Shown here in pieces: positions 16,470 to 25,586 of a stretch of 64,000 nucleotides of DNA; position 1 is the first letter of the stretch, and the number at the start of each line of letters is the position of its first letter. The translations under genes were made by a program, and so were the position numbers. Where the stretch lies: positions 4,037,001 through 4,101,000 of the forward strand of contig NZ_CP104467.1 of the NCBI RefSeq assembly GCF_025369935.1, written 5' to 3'. The DNA is from Paenibacillus andongensis. GTDB lineage: Bacteria; Bacillota; Bacilli; Paenibacillales; NBRC-103111. A model generated the notes under the pieces. It had not been told where the DNA came from and made no database searches. It worked only from the letters and a program-made list of their open reading frames with translations.

Positions 16470-17582
16470 CTATAGCCGCTGCTCTTCGGATGCCATTCTT
16501 TGCGGGAACTGGACTTCAAAAAGCGTACGGATTAAACTGCTTTGGGCCGAAATTGTGCCTTGATGCTGCTCTACAATGTTCTTCGCAATGGATAAGCCAA
16601 GTCCAGAGCTCCCCTCACGATGTGTGCGCGCTTTATCACCCGTATAAAACATATCGAAAATAAACGGAAGCTCTTCCGGGGGAATGCAATCTCCATAATT
16701 AACCACTTGAATTACCACATTTTCTGCATCAAGATTGCAATTAATGTCTATAAGCTGACCATCTTTTCCATAGTGAATGGCATTCGACAGAAGATTTTCA
16801 AATACGCGTGCCAACAGCTCTCCATCACCCCAAATAGTCAAATGAGGAGTCACATTTAATCGAGTTGTTAGGTTGTTTTTCTCAAAAACAGGATATAATT
16901 CCTCGTTTAATTGAATGAGAAGCTCGCTCAAATCGATTGGTTTTTTATCAATAGTAAGCTGCCCATAGTTCATTCGTGTGATTTCGAATAGCTCGTCAAT
17001 GAGCTTCTCTAAACGTTGAGACTTGGTATAAGCAATGCTCGTATAGTGCTTGATTTGTTCTGGAGTCAATTGATTATCCTGAAGTATGAAATCCAAATAG
17101 CCTAAAACAGAAGTCAACGGCGTACGCAAATCATGAGCCAAATTCAAGACCAATTGTTCCTTACTGGTTTCTGCAAAATCGCCTCTCTCCAAAGCTTTTT
17201 GCAATTTTTCGCTTGCTAGATTAATGTCTCTCGCAATTTCTCCGAATTCATCATTGGACGGAATTCTTACGCGATTATTGAAGTCGCCATTTGCAAGTTG
17301 ATTAATTCCGTAAGATATTTCATGAAAATATGCCGCATACCTTTTGGTCAGGAGAAAGAAAAACAAAATAGAGAGAGGAATAAAAATAAGTAAAAAGAAG
17401 TTAATATCGCCAATATCTCTAATAAAATAACGAACTCTAGTCAATGGATTTTCCATCTTGGTCGTATAATAATAGAGTTGGAGAATTTTATAGAGCATAT
17501 AGGTAATGATGGCGGAAAATAGCATACTTAAACCAAAGAGCTGAATCATTTTAAATCGAAAGCTTTGGATCATTTTATCCAT
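16470..17582 (-). CDS. VanS-like membrane sensor histidine kinase
   Basis: 370 residues. Two N-terminal membrane segments (about 12-32 and 57-77) flank a short extracellular loop, followed by a HAMP domain (NGDFNNRVRIPSNDEFGEIA), the HisKA box LVLNLAHDLRTPLTSVLGYL, and HATPase motifs ENLLSNAIHYG (N), GSSGLGLSIA (G2) and a final LFEVQFP. The architecture and neighbours match VanS-type kinases that control peptidoglycan-modifying genes. Its ATG overlaps the response-regulator stop by 8 nt, so the two are co-translated. The inducing signal is not deducible. Confidence 0.9.
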   Translation of the reverse strand: MDKMIQSFRFKMIQLFGLSMLFSAIITYMLYKILQLYYYTTKMENPLTRVRYFIRDIGDINFFLLIFIPLSILFFFLLTKRYAAYFHEISYGINQLANGDFNNRVRIPSNDEFGEIARDINLASEKLQKALERGDFAETSKEQLVLNLAHDLRTPLTSVLGYLDFILQDNQLTPEQIKHYTSIAYTKSQRLEKLIDELFEITRMNYGQLTIDKKPIDLSELLIQLNEELYPVFEKNNLTTRLNVTPHLTIWGDGELLARVFENLLSNAIHYGKDGQLIDINCNLDAENVVIQVVNYGDCIPPEELPFIFDMFYTGDKARTHREGSSGLGLSIAKNIVEQHQGTISAQSSLIRTLFEVQFPQRMASEEQRL

Positions 17583-18279
17583 TGAATGTATACCCTACCC
17601 CCCAAACTGTTTTAATCAGCTTGTTTTTATGAATGTCTTCACCAAGCTTCTTCCGCAAGGTACGAATATGAACCATGACCGTATTGGTACCTTCATAGTA
17701 GGCATCGCCCCACACCTGTTGAAAAATGGTTTCCGCACGAAAAACTTTCTTTGGATATCTGGCTAGTAGATACAAAATATCAAACTCTTTTGGAGTTAGT
17801 TCAATCGGCTTGCCGTAAAGGAATAGGGTGCGTTCTTCGGGATAAATGACGAGTCCGCCTGCCTCCACAGTCAGTTTGTTTGCTTGCGCCGATGAATTGA
17901 ACTGCATGGAACGCCTCAACTGAGCATTCACACGAGCAACCAATTCCATTGGATTAAACGGTTTGGTCACATAATCATCAGCTCCTCCTACCAGTCCTGT
18001 AATCTTATCAAGGTCGGTTGCTTTGGCGCTTAAAAAAATGATAGGCAGATGATGCTGAGCTCGAATTTGCCTTGTTGCTTCATAGCCGTTCAGTTTGGGC
18101 ATCATGATATCTAATATCGCCAAATCAATGGAATGCGTTTGAACAGTAGTAATTGCTTCCTGCCCATTTGCAACTTTAATGCAGCGGTAACCCTCTTTAT
18201 TTAAATGCAACTCAATCAGATCGGCAATTTCTGCCTCATCATCTGCTATCAGAATTGTGATCGACTTCATTCGTTCCAC
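17575..18279 (-). CDS. VanR-like OmpR-family response regulator
   Basis: 234 residues. The receiver has DDE (about 11-13), phospho-acceptor Asp in LAILDIMMPKLNGYEA (about 55), FLSAKA, and Lys in DYVTKPF. The C-terminal winged helix includes LTPKEFDILYLLARYPKKVF and HIRTLRKKLGE. Pairing with the kinase immediately downstream and with the VanY-type gene upstream makes cell-wall control the likely role. ATG 18279 may be preceded by a few alternative codons; the internal MKSITILIADDE start (18267) is also possible. Confidence 0.9.
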   Translation of the reverse strand: MERMKSITILIADDEAEIADLIELHLNKEGYRCIKVANGQEAITTVQTHSIDLAILDIMMPKLNGYEATRQIRAQHHLPIIFLSAKATDLDKITGLVGGADDYVTKPFNPMELVARVNAQLRRSMQFNSSAQANKLTVEAGGLVIYPEERTLFLYGKPIELTPKEFDILYLLARYPKKVFRAETIFQQVWGDAYYEGTNTVMVHIRTLRKKLGEDIHKNKLIKTVWGVGYTFNG

Positions 18280-18405
18280 CCCTGTATCACCTTAGTATTG
18301 CTCTTATATGCATACAGTGTAAACATAATATGAATTATACTATTATTCAACATTTGGTTATGTTTTAGCCGCCATCCTCACCTTCTTGAGTCTCGTGAGC
18401 CCTGA

Positions 18406-19263
18406 TCATGAATACACAGTCACAATGACACCGTCTATATTGTTGCCTGATATCTGATAGTGCCCATTCGCTGGCACAGGGATTGTTGTGCTTTTCGAGA
18501 CAGGATAGTAAGTGATTTCATAGGTTTGATGATCTACAATTGTCGAAAAAGTCTTCTTTTCTTTCAGGAAATCCAAATATTCTTCCAAGACAAAGTTCTT
18601 TTCCTGCATAATTGCACTGTGCGGCAAACCAACATAACGAAAATGCCACGGCTCTGACTGAATACCTGTGATTGCAGTTTTGTCAGCCGGATAACGCAAA
18701 ATAAACCCGAATTTCCAAGCGTTTTTTTTAAGCCACTTTCCTTCAGGGGCTCGACTCATCTCCGCTTGCGTAGATCCAATATCAAGCGATAAACCTAAAT
18801 TATGTTCGCTGTAGCCTGCTGGTAACGCATATTTAGCACCCATTTGTTGATAAAGCTTATTTTGTTCTTTATTGTCCCGATAACCACTGCTTATTAAAAA
18901 TTGGCTAACCCCATCATTTTCTGCGGCTCCAATCATTTTCGAAAATTTTTGCACCAAGTCCGGTGACAACTGAATTGTTTTATCCAACACAATGAATCCA
19001 TTCAGCAGTTCCTTATGCTCAAGCAGATTGACCGCTTTGGACACTTCGCCGCTTGGAGGTACAGGATGATCCTTATTGACCAATAACAAATTGCCTTTAA
19101 AAATCTGATCTTCTGTTACTTTAAGCTCTTTCATTTGAGTAGTTACCTCTTGCGCTTGATTGGTTTTTATCGGTGGTTTCTCATTAACGAATTTTAGTTT
19201 GTGTTGAGCAAACCCATAGCCAAGCAGTAGAAGTAAAACAAGCCCAATAACCCACGTCTTCAT
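18406..19263 (-). CDS. VanY-type D-alanyl-D-alanine carboxypeptidase
   Basis: 285 residues. An N-terminal hydrophobic anchor (MKTWVIGLVLLLLLGYGFA) precedes an extracellular M15B domain. Zinc and catalytic motifs are visible: SSGYR, SEHNLGLSLDIG (His and Asp ligands) and EPWHFRYVG (catalytic Glu and third ligand His). The family removes terminal D-Ala from muropeptides. AAGGAGG sits 10 nt before ATG 19263; the in-frame ATG at 19284 has no comparable site. It is the first gene of a VanY-RR-HK set, without vanH, vanA or vanX ligase genes in this window, so glycopeptide resistance should not be assumed. Confidence 0.92.
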   Translation of the reverse strand: MKTWVIGLVLLLLLGYGFAQHKLKFVNEKPPIKTNQAQEVTTQMKELKVTEDQIFKGNLLLVNKDHPVPPSGEVSKAVNLLEHKELLNGFIVLDKTIQLSPDLVQKFSKMIGAAENDGVSQFLISSGYRDNKEQNKLYQQMGAKYALPAGYSEHNLGLSLDIGSTQAEMSRAPEGKWLKKNAWKFGFILRYPADKTAITGIQSEPWHFRYVGLPHSAIMQEKNFVLEEYLDFLKEKKTFSTIVDHQTYEITYYPVSKSTTIPVPANGHYQISGNNIDGVIVTVYS

Positions 19264-19390
19264 CCTTAGTTTCCTCCTTGCCATTCATTCTCTCTAGGAT
19301 AAGGAAAACTATTAAAATAGAAATGGGGTTAAAAATAAAATTTTTCTTAAAATTACTTTCTTTATTGAGAGAATACTTTGGGAAATACAA

Positions 19391-19418
19391 AAACAGCAGT
19401 ACCTAAGAACTGCTGTTT
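19391..19418 (-). terminator. Terminator of the ger operon
   Basis: Ten-base perfect arms AAACAGCAGT (19391-19400) and ACTGCTGTTT (19409-19418) are followed on the minus strand by a T-rich tail, 45 bp beyond the gerC-type gene. Confidence 0.85.
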
Positions 19419-19462
19419 AAGCATGTTAGTGTCGATCTTTCGTTTCGTCGATACCTCCGTCA

Positions 19463-20563
19463 CTAAAAAATAATTCCAGGTCTCGATATTTCAATCTTAA
19501 CGTTTGGTTGAATTGTAATAGTCGGATAGGTGCTGTCCCAATCCACACTTTTCCAATAATTCGGATGGAAGGCAATGATCCTTCTGCCTATTCCAAAGAC
19601 GTCGCAATTAGCCTTCTGCAGCTTCTGAATGATCTTCTGAGCTTCTTGTGTTAGCTCTTTTGAGAAAAACTCGTTCAATTTGGAAACTTGTCCGGTTTCA
19701 TCTAAATGATCCGGAGAGAATTCCTCCGCTTCTGCCTTTAGCAGCAAATCAATGGTGACCACGACCTTGCCTTTATTTACATTAACATCTAATTTCCGTT
19801 TTGTATGAAATACACGAAATGTCATTTTGCTGCCTATTTTCTTCGGTTGATTAGGAATAGGTAATGTCAGGATTGCTTTTTTACCCATTCGATCAGCTAA
19901 TAACAAACAGAGTTTTGACTCTCTAGTGTCTAGTGTCCCTGTTAAGGATTTACTGTTAAACAAAGCTACTCCCTTAATAAGAGGGGTTCCATCCCCCGCT
20001 GCCAGATAAGGCAAAATCACATCTTGTCCAGGGTCAAATAAAACGGTACAAATCGATTGAATATTTTCTTCTGGAAGGATCGTGAATGTTTCTGCGCTAA
20101 GAATTTGCTTATCCAGGTTCAAGATGAAATTTGGCTTTCTCATATATCCTGTTTGCAAAAGTGATTCGGCGCGATCTTCGACAACTCCAATCTTGGCGTT
20201 TAAAGCACTTCTTGGATCGCGATAATAAACATCCAGAACCGTATAGATATCATTCTTCGCCAGCTGTTCTCCAATCATAAGAAATCGGTTCTTGGCCCCG
20301 TCCGGAACCAAATTTAGTTTTTTCCCTAAGTTACCTCTTGCTTCTCGAGCAGTTTCACCAGTAACCGATATGATTTCGGGTGCATTTCTCTTCTTATCCG
20401 AGACATCCGGTAAGACAAAGGTGACTAGTACATTTTCACCTTCTGCTTTGTCAATACCTACCCCTAGAATTAAACGAACGTTTTTAAATAACATTTGATC
20501 CCAACAACCAGTTAAGAGACTCATGGAAAGTATACCGAGTAATACTAGCCGGATTCTTTTCAT
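19463..20563 (-). CDS. Spore germinant receptor lipoprotein, GerAC/GerKC type
   Basis: 366 residues. The signal peptide ends in a lipobox (LLTGCWDQ), so the mature protein begins at a lipidated Cys near residue 17. The domains then match Ger(x)C: VGIDKAEGENVLVTFVLP near the N-terminus and the conserved NFILNLDKQ and GVALFNSKSLTG blocks. This is the C subunit of an inner-membrane germinant receptor. AGGAGG lies 9 nt before ATG 20563, and the start overlaps the B-subunit stop by 4 nt (ATGA). Last gene of the three-gene operon. Confidence 0.93.
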   Translation of the reverse strand: MKRIRLVLLGILSMSLLTGCWDQMLFKNVRLILGVGIDKAEGENVLVTFVLPDVSDKKRNAPEIISVTGETAREARGNLGKKLNLVPDGAKNRFLMIGEQLAKNDIYTVLDVYYRDPRSALNAKIGVVEDRAESLLQTGYMRKPNFILNLDKQILSAETFTILPEENIQSICTVLFDPGQDVILPYLAAGDGTPLIKGVALFNSKSLTGTLDTRESKLCLLLADRMGKKAILTLPIPNQPKKIGSKMTFRVFHTKRKLDVNVNKGKVVVTIDLLLKAEAEEFSPDHLDETGQVSKLNEFFSKELTQEAQKIIQKLQKANCDVFGIGRRIIAFHPNYWKSVDWDSTYPTITIQPNVKIEISRPGIIF

Positions 20564-21654
20564 TCCGCTGCCTTCCTCCTTCCTCTTAGAATGCTCAATA
20601 ATAATAATAATGGTAAGGGTATCAAATAGATCATGAACAACGCGAAATAAGAAAACCATTTATTGAGCTTGATGATAAACAGAAAATTATGCGGTAGCAG
20701 AGCAAGCAGCAAGCAAACCACAACGACCAGCAAAGTCACCTTAGAACTGTTTTCTACTTTCAATATTTGGGTTATCCCTGTTGAAGCTAGAAAAACATAA
20801 TTGACAATAGACGTCATAACGATCACAACCCAAAGCGATAAAAACAGTAAGTCCGATCTTTCTACAATCCTGAAAGAAAATGCCTTAAGCATGTATAGAA
20901 CAGGCTCTGGAATGATTTTGAGCTCCATCGGACTGAAAAACATAAAGCATGACAGGATTATTAATACGTAAAATAGGGTGACAAACGTGTATGATATCAA
21001 CATCGTTTTTAATATTTCTCCGTCTTTCCCCTTGACTTGAGGGTAAACCATGAGCAAAAGCTCAAAACCGGCCAGCGTAATAACCGCTTCTCTCATACCT
21101 TTCATCATATTACCAAGCCCTGATTGACCTATGGGAAAAATATACAAAGGGTTTCCTTTGCTAATAGGGAAGATGATCAATATGATAATAATAATTAGAA
21201 GTATAGAAACCAGAGTTTCAAATCGGGCAATTATTTTCAATTTTTCTTTGGCTAGATAATAACTGGTAGCCATCATTAATGTCATAATGACCCATTTCGG
21301 TGTCGTCGGGAAAATCCAGGCATTAATGATTCGGCAGTAATTCATAAGGATCACGCTTGCTATTCCAATAAAATAAATAATATAAAGAACACTAAGAAGA
21401 TGACCTGCAAATTTCCCTACCATTTGGGGGAGAAATTCGATCATCGTCATCTTTGGATATTTCCTGCAAATCATCCATATCAAGATAATAACTAGGTGGG
21501 TCGCAAATCCTGCAAGCAGCATGGAGATCCATCCGTCTATAGATGCTTCAGAGTGAACACTAAAAGGAACGGTTAAAGCTCCCTCTCCTATCGCTGTTTG
21601 TATCGTGAAAAAAGCCAACTGCTTATTGGAGATCCTATCTTTTTCTACGCTCAT
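20560..21654 (-). CDS. Spore germinant receptor permease subunit, GerAB/GerKB type
   Basis: 364 residues with about ten hydrophobic segments. The family signature starts at ISNKQLAFFTIQTAIGEGAL. It belongs to the APC-superfamily-like GerAB group that forms the germinant-binding membrane subunit. In relatives this subunit binds amino acids or sugars; the ligand here is not predictable. It overlaps the A subunit by 20 nt upstream and the C subunit by 4 nt downstream, so the three subunits are made together, probably in the forespore. Confidence 0.93.
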   Translation of the reverse strand: MSVEKDRISNKQLAFFTIQTAIGEGALTVPFSVHSEASIDGWISMLLAGFATHLVIILIWMICRKYPKMTMIEFLPQMVGKFAGHLLSVLYIIYFIGIASVILMNYCRIINAWIFPTTPKWVIMTLMMATSYYLAKEKLKIIARFETLVSILLIIIIILIIFPISKGNPLYIFPIGQSGLGNMMKGMREAVITLAGFELLLMVYPQVKGKDGEILKTMLISYTFVTLFYVLIILSCFMFFSPMELKIIPEPVLYMLKAFSFRIVERSDLLFLSLWVVIVMTSIVNYVFLASTGITQILKVENSSKVTLLVVVVCLLLALLPHNFLFIIKLNKWFSYFALFMIYLIPLPLLLLLSILRGRRKAAE

Positions 21655-23122
21655 GCTTCACCCATCCCCTAGAAAATAATTCCCGCAGCTTTTTTTGGGG
21701 AAGACTGTCCGCAGGACGCCGGTTCATTTTCCAAATGGGCAACCGGACGAGAGAGTCTTTCAAATCCCTCCATTTGAATGGAGATAAGGGGTAAAAATAG
21801 GGCGTTCCAAACCCCTCTAATTTGCACAAGTGGATCAAAATACATGTAAATCCGAATGTAATTCCCAAAAAGCCGAAAGTAGCAGCCAAAAGCATCATCG
21901 GAAAACGCAGAAAACGCACCGTCTCTCTGAACTCATGGGATGGCACAACAAATGAGGCAAGCGCCGTCGATGCTACCACAATAATCATGACATTGGACAC
22001 CAGCCCCGCTTTCACGATGGCATCTCCAATAACAAGCCCTCCAACAATACCGATGGTTTGCCCTACGGCAGTATGTAAGCGCAATCCTGCTTCTCTTAAC
22101 ATTTCAATGGTTATTTCCATCAATAGAGCTTCAATAATTGGAGGAAACGGAATTTCCAGTACGGCACTTTGCATGAGAAGCACCAATTCATTCGGGATGG
22201 TCTCAAAATGAAAAGAGACAACTGAAATGTATGCAGCTGGTAGGGTAATGGCAATGAAGAAACTGGAAACCCGTAACACACGGAAGAAGCTTCCGTTAAT
22301 CCAACGAGCATTATAATCATCAGGTGACTGATAAAAAGCAAAGAAATTGATAGGTAAAATAATCGCTTTCGCTGATCCTTCGGATAAGACGGCAATTCTT
22401 CCCTCCATCAAATTGGCTGCTGCTCTGTCCACTCTTTCGGTACTTAATATTTGTGGAAATGGAGAGAAAGGGGCATCTTCAATGAGCTGCTCCACAAAAC
22501 CCATGGAAGCAATATAATCGATACGGATCGATGTTAATCGCATTTCTAAGTCGCTAACAATTTCTGGATTCGCCAATGACTCGATGTAAACCATCGCCAG
22601 ACGTGTGTTCGTCTCCATGCCTACCATGAAATAACGAATCACTAAATCCTTGTTAACCACTTTTCTTCGAATCAGATGAAGGTTCGTATTTAACCTTTCA
22701 ATAAATCCTTCATGCGAATCACCAAACACCTTCTCATTGATTGGCTCTGTGATGCTTCGTCCTATTGAAGAGGATGTATGAAAGATGTAGAAATCAGTCT
22801 CACTTTCACAATCGACAACACAGCCGCCATTCAAAATGGCTTCCCCCGCTTGTTCGATTAAGCAAGTAATTTGCAGCTGATCCAGAGGGATGGCGTCTAG
22901 AAACTCGCCTTCTTTGAATCGTTTCAATGGAAAGATGATCTTATCCAGGATCTCATGTTGATCGGTTAAGGTTGCCAGATAAATCAAATTAATTTGTCGT
23001 TGATTCCAACTCAATGATTGTATGATCAGATCTTCCGAATTGTGTAACAGTGACTGAAAATAACTTTTTCTTTCTTGTAGCGTCGAAAGCCCCATATCAT
23101 TAATTTCTGGATTTTTACCCAA
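21635..23122 (-). CDS. Spore germinant receptor subunit, GerAA/GerKA type
   Basis: 495 residues. A large soluble N-terminal domain (about 1-275) is followed by hydrophobic segments including SFFIAITLPAAYISVVSFH and the conserved EIPFPPIIEALLMEITIEML motif, then GQTIGIVGGLVIGDAIVKAGL. This is the A subunit that oligomerises into the germinant receptor channel. It heads the A-B-C operon. No sigma-G promoter could be assigned with confidence in the 180 bp upstream. Confidence 0.94.
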   Translation of the reverse strand: MGKNPEINDMGLSTLQERKSYFQSLLHNSEDLIIQSLSWNQRQINLIYLATLTDQHEILDKIIFPLKRFKEGEFLDAIPLDQLQITCLIEQAGEAILNGGCVVDCESETDFYIFHTSSSIGRSITEPINEKVFGDSHEGFIERLNTNLHLIRRKVVNKDLVIRYFMVGMETNTRLAMVYIESLANPEIVSDLEMRLTSIRIDYIASMGFVEQLIEDAPFSPFPQILSTERVDRAAANLMEGRIAVLSEGSAKAIILPINFFAFYQSPDDYNARWINGSFFRVLRVSSFFIAITLPAAYISVVSFHFETIPNELVLLMQSAVLEIPFPPIIEALLMEITIEMLREAGLRLHTAVGQTIGIVGGLVIGDAIVKAGLVSNVMIIVVASTALASFVVPSHEFRETVRFLRFPMMLLAATFGFLGITFGFTCILIHLCKLEGFGTPYFYPLSPFKWRDLKDSLVRLPIWKMNRRPADSLPQKKLRELFSRGWVKHERRKR

Positions 23123-23240
23123 TTATTCATCACGCTGCCCCTCATTTCAAAGGTTATTTTATCCAGTTGAATAAAGGAGTATTCATTGGGTCTTCATAAT
23201 GAAAATCATACTTGGTTGCTTTCGTGGAACAACAAGAAAA

Positions 23241-23274
23241 AACAGCCCGTGTTCGCTTTCGCGATAGGGCCGTT
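23241..23274 (-). terminator. Terminator of the YjcZ-type gene
   Basis: AACAGCCC (23241-23248) pairs with GGGCCGTT (23267-23274) with one wobble, with an inner CGC-GAAA-GCG hairpin, and is followed by TTTTTTC on the minus strand. Confidence 0.8.
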
Positions 23275-23300
23275 ATTGATATTCTTGCTATAGTTGGATA

Positions 23301-23408
23301 TTAAATGACAAAAGCTGATGTGATGATGACCAAAAGAATAAAAAGAACTAAAACAAATGCGCTTGAACGTCCATAACCATAACCGTCTCCATAACCTACT
23401 CCACTCAT
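23301..23408 (-). CDS. YjcZ-family sporulation micro-protein
   Basis: 35 residues: a Gly/Tyr-rich head (MSGVGYGDGYGYGRSS) followed by one membrane-spanning helix (AFVLVLFILLVIITSAFVI). This is the YjcZ/YnfU-type pattern of tiny proteins made during sporulation in Bacillales. GAGGGG lies upstream of ATG 23408 and a strong terminator follows, so it is a separate unit just upstream (in minus direction) of the ger operon. The family's biochemical role is unknown. Confidence 0.88.
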   Translation of the reverse strand: MSGVGYGDGYGYGRSSAFVLVLFILLVIITSAFVI

Positions 23409-23553
23409 TGATTACTCATTCCCCTCAGTGATTTTCACTACAGTATAATTATATGTAGGGTACATATTGCTTGCTTGGACGTATGTCACGGGGAAGCAAT
23501 CGCATAAATCAAGGAATATCAACGCCGCTGATCAGTGATTTGAGACGTTTCAC

Positions 23554-24570
23554 TTATCCCCCGATATGCGACATTTCTACTTTAGGAGATGACTTATGAT
23601 GGGTATGACTTAATCTCTCGTCCGAGTAACGGTCGGAACGGTTATTCCAAATGGCACGAATCGTATCGGTAACAGACTGATCCGATTGCCCACTGCGGAG
23701 CAGATTTTTAAGATCATAACCTCCAGAAGCAAATAAGCATGTATACAGCTTTCCCTCAGCTGAAATACGGGCTCTTGTACAGGAAGAACAGAAGGAATCT
23801 GTCACTGACGAAATAATTCCTATTTCCTGATCACTGTCAACGTAACGATAGCGGGATGCCACTTCTCCGTGATAATTCGCAAGGACGGGTTCAATTGGCA
23901 TCGAATCGTGAATGATCTTTAAAATCTCTTGTTTGGACATGACTTCATCCAACTTCCAATCATTGGAGTTTCCAACATCCATATATTCAATAAACCGAAG
24001 GGTATACTCCTTCTCTTTGAAGTATTGCGCCATCGGAATGATATCCTGGTCATTTTTTCCTTTTTGGACAACCATGTTTACTTTCACTTTCATTCCCGCT
24101 TCTGACGCAGCCTGCATGCCTTCCAGAACCGTTTGCACCCTGCTTCTATTTCCGTTCATATAAGCAAAACGCTCTTCATCTAGTGAATCCAAACTCACAG
24201 TCACCCGGGATAAACCGGAATTGAATAGATCACCTGCAAATTTCTTTAGTAATGAACCATTCGTGGTTAAAGCAATGTCCTCTACGCCTTCGATTTGCTT
24301 TAGACGTTTTATAAGTGTGGGGAGATCTTTACGCAGCAAAGGCTCTCCACCGGTAATACGCAGTTTTTTTACACCTAAAGAGACGAAAATCCGTGCCAAT
24401 CTATCAATCTCATCAAACGATAAAATGTTATCATCAGGCAAAAAAGAGTAGTCAGGACCGAATATTTCCTCAGGCATACAGTACCGACAGCGAAAATTAC
24501 AGCGATCGGTAACCGATATTCGCAAATCCCTTAAAGGGCGATGCAATTTATCCAGCACGACATTTTCCAT
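23554..24570 (-). CDS. moaA: GTP 3',8-cyclase MoaA
   Basis: 338 residues. The radical-SAM cluster motif is CNFRCRYCM (about 24-32), followed by the SAM-binding ITGGEPLL. The C-terminal second cluster motif is [19 protein letters not shown], and the protein ends in SHIGG, the conserved Gly-Gly tail needed for catalysis. It converts GTP to the first intermediate of molybdenum cofactor synthesis. It follows fdhD by 24 nt, consistent with service to a molybdenum-dependent formate dehydrogenase encoded elsewhere. No other moa genes are visible here. Confidence 0.96.
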   Translation of the reverse strand: MENVVLDKLHRPLRDLRISVTDRCNFRCRYCMPEEIFGPDYSFLPDDNILSFDEIDRLARIFVSLGVKKLRITGGEPLLRKDLPTLIKRLKQIEGVEDIALTTNGSLLKKFAGDLFNSGLSRVTVSLDSLDEERFAYMNGNRSRVQTVLEGMQAASEAGMKVKVNMVVQKGKNDQDIIPMAQYFKEKEYTLRFIEYMDVGNSNDWKLDEVMSKQEILKIIHDSMPIEPVLANYHGEVASRYRYVDSDQEIGIISSVTDSFCSSCTRARISAEGKLYTCLFASGGYDLKNLLRSGQSDQSVTDTIRAIWNNRSDRYSDERLSHTHHKSSPKVEMSHIGG

Positions 24571-24594
24571 GTAATTGGCCCTCGCTTCTATCTA

Positions 24595-25401
24595 TCAAAT
24601 ATTTATAATTCTCTTCGGACACGTGTACACGTTTAGCGACTGATTACGGATAAAACCAATCGTAGTGATTCCCAATTGTTCCGCAAGTTCTAAAGCCAAT
24701 TCAGTCGGAGCCGACTTGGACAATATCACTTCACAGCCTATTTTGGCTACTTTCAATAAAATTTCGGAAGAAATACGGCCACTAAATACGATAATTTTAT
24801 CTCCGATGGGAATGTCATTCTTTAAACAATATCCATATATTTTGTCCAGTGCATTATGTCTGCCTATGTCCATCCGGCTTAAAACAATTCCGTTAGTGTC
24901 ACACAAGGCTGCATTGTGGACCCCGCCCGTATGACGAAAAGTATCAGCAGATTGCTGCATCTCATTCATTAAGCGAAAACAATCATCGATGGAAACTTTT
25001 ACACGAATATCCTCCATCTTCTTGGCTGTCAATGCATCGTTAACAAAAACAAAGCCTTGTCTGCTCATCCCGCAGCAAGAGGTAATATATCGTTTACTTT
25101 GAAAATCGAGGGTATACGGATTGAATGTTGTTGTTGTCACATGGACAAATCCATCTCTCTCCTGTAACCATATGTTTTCGATATCATTGTATTTCTTGAT
25201 AATGCCTTCTGAAGCCAAAAATCCAATGACCATATCTTCTATATATTCTGGCGTACACACCATAGTAACAAATTCTTGTCCGTTAATTTTCACCGTAACT
25301 GGATATTCCGTTACAATGCTATCCTGGGCTTCCTCGGCATGACCATTAACAAAACGGAGGATTCCCCTTTTCACCTCGATTGGTTTCATGATCTTTGACA
25401 T
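24595..25401 (-). CDS. fdhD: Formate dehydrogenase sulfurtransferase FdhD
   Basis: About 268 residues. Recognisable FdhD blocks are TEYPVTVKINGQEFVTMVCTP, GFLASEGII, THE TSCCGMSRQG cysteine loop, HTGGVHNAAL and MDIGRHNALDKIYG. FdhD moves sulfur from a cysteine desulfurase to the Mo cofactor of formate dehydrogenase. Here the loop is CCGMS rather than the CxxC of E. coli. ATG 25401 is 10 nt from GAGGAG; GTG 25407 is an alternative start. It is divergent from the sigma-54 activator gene and in a likely operon with moaA. Confidence 0.92.
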   Translation of the reverse strand: MSKIMKPIEVKRGILRFVNGHAEEAQDSIVTEYPVTVKINGQEFVTMVCTPEYIEDMVIGFLASEGIIKKYNDIENIWLQERDGFVHVTTTTFNPYTLDFQSKRYITSCCGMSRQGFVFVNDALTAKKMEDIRVKVSIDDCFRLMNEMQQSADTFRHTGGVHNAALCDTNGIVLSRMDIGRHNALDKIYGYCLKNDIPIGDKIIVFSGRISSEILLKVAKIGCEVILSKSAPTELALELAEQLGITTIGFIRNQSLNVYTCPKRIINI

Positions 25402-25586
25402 GCCCACATTTCTCCTCGATAGACCGTATGTTTTAAATGTTGTTTAATCATAAATCAATAACGCGAAAAATAAAAGTGTGGAATCTGAAATCGGGTATGA
25501 GGGAATGTTTTTCCTACTAGTCATTTTTCCAGACAGAATTTCATAAGGTGTTAATTGAACCATTCTTCGTGAGGCAGGTGAACATA

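Noticed and set aside
16470..19263. Vancomycin resistance operon
   Set aside because: Only the regulator, sensor and carboxypeptidase are present; ligase and dipeptidase genes needed for resistance are absent from the window.
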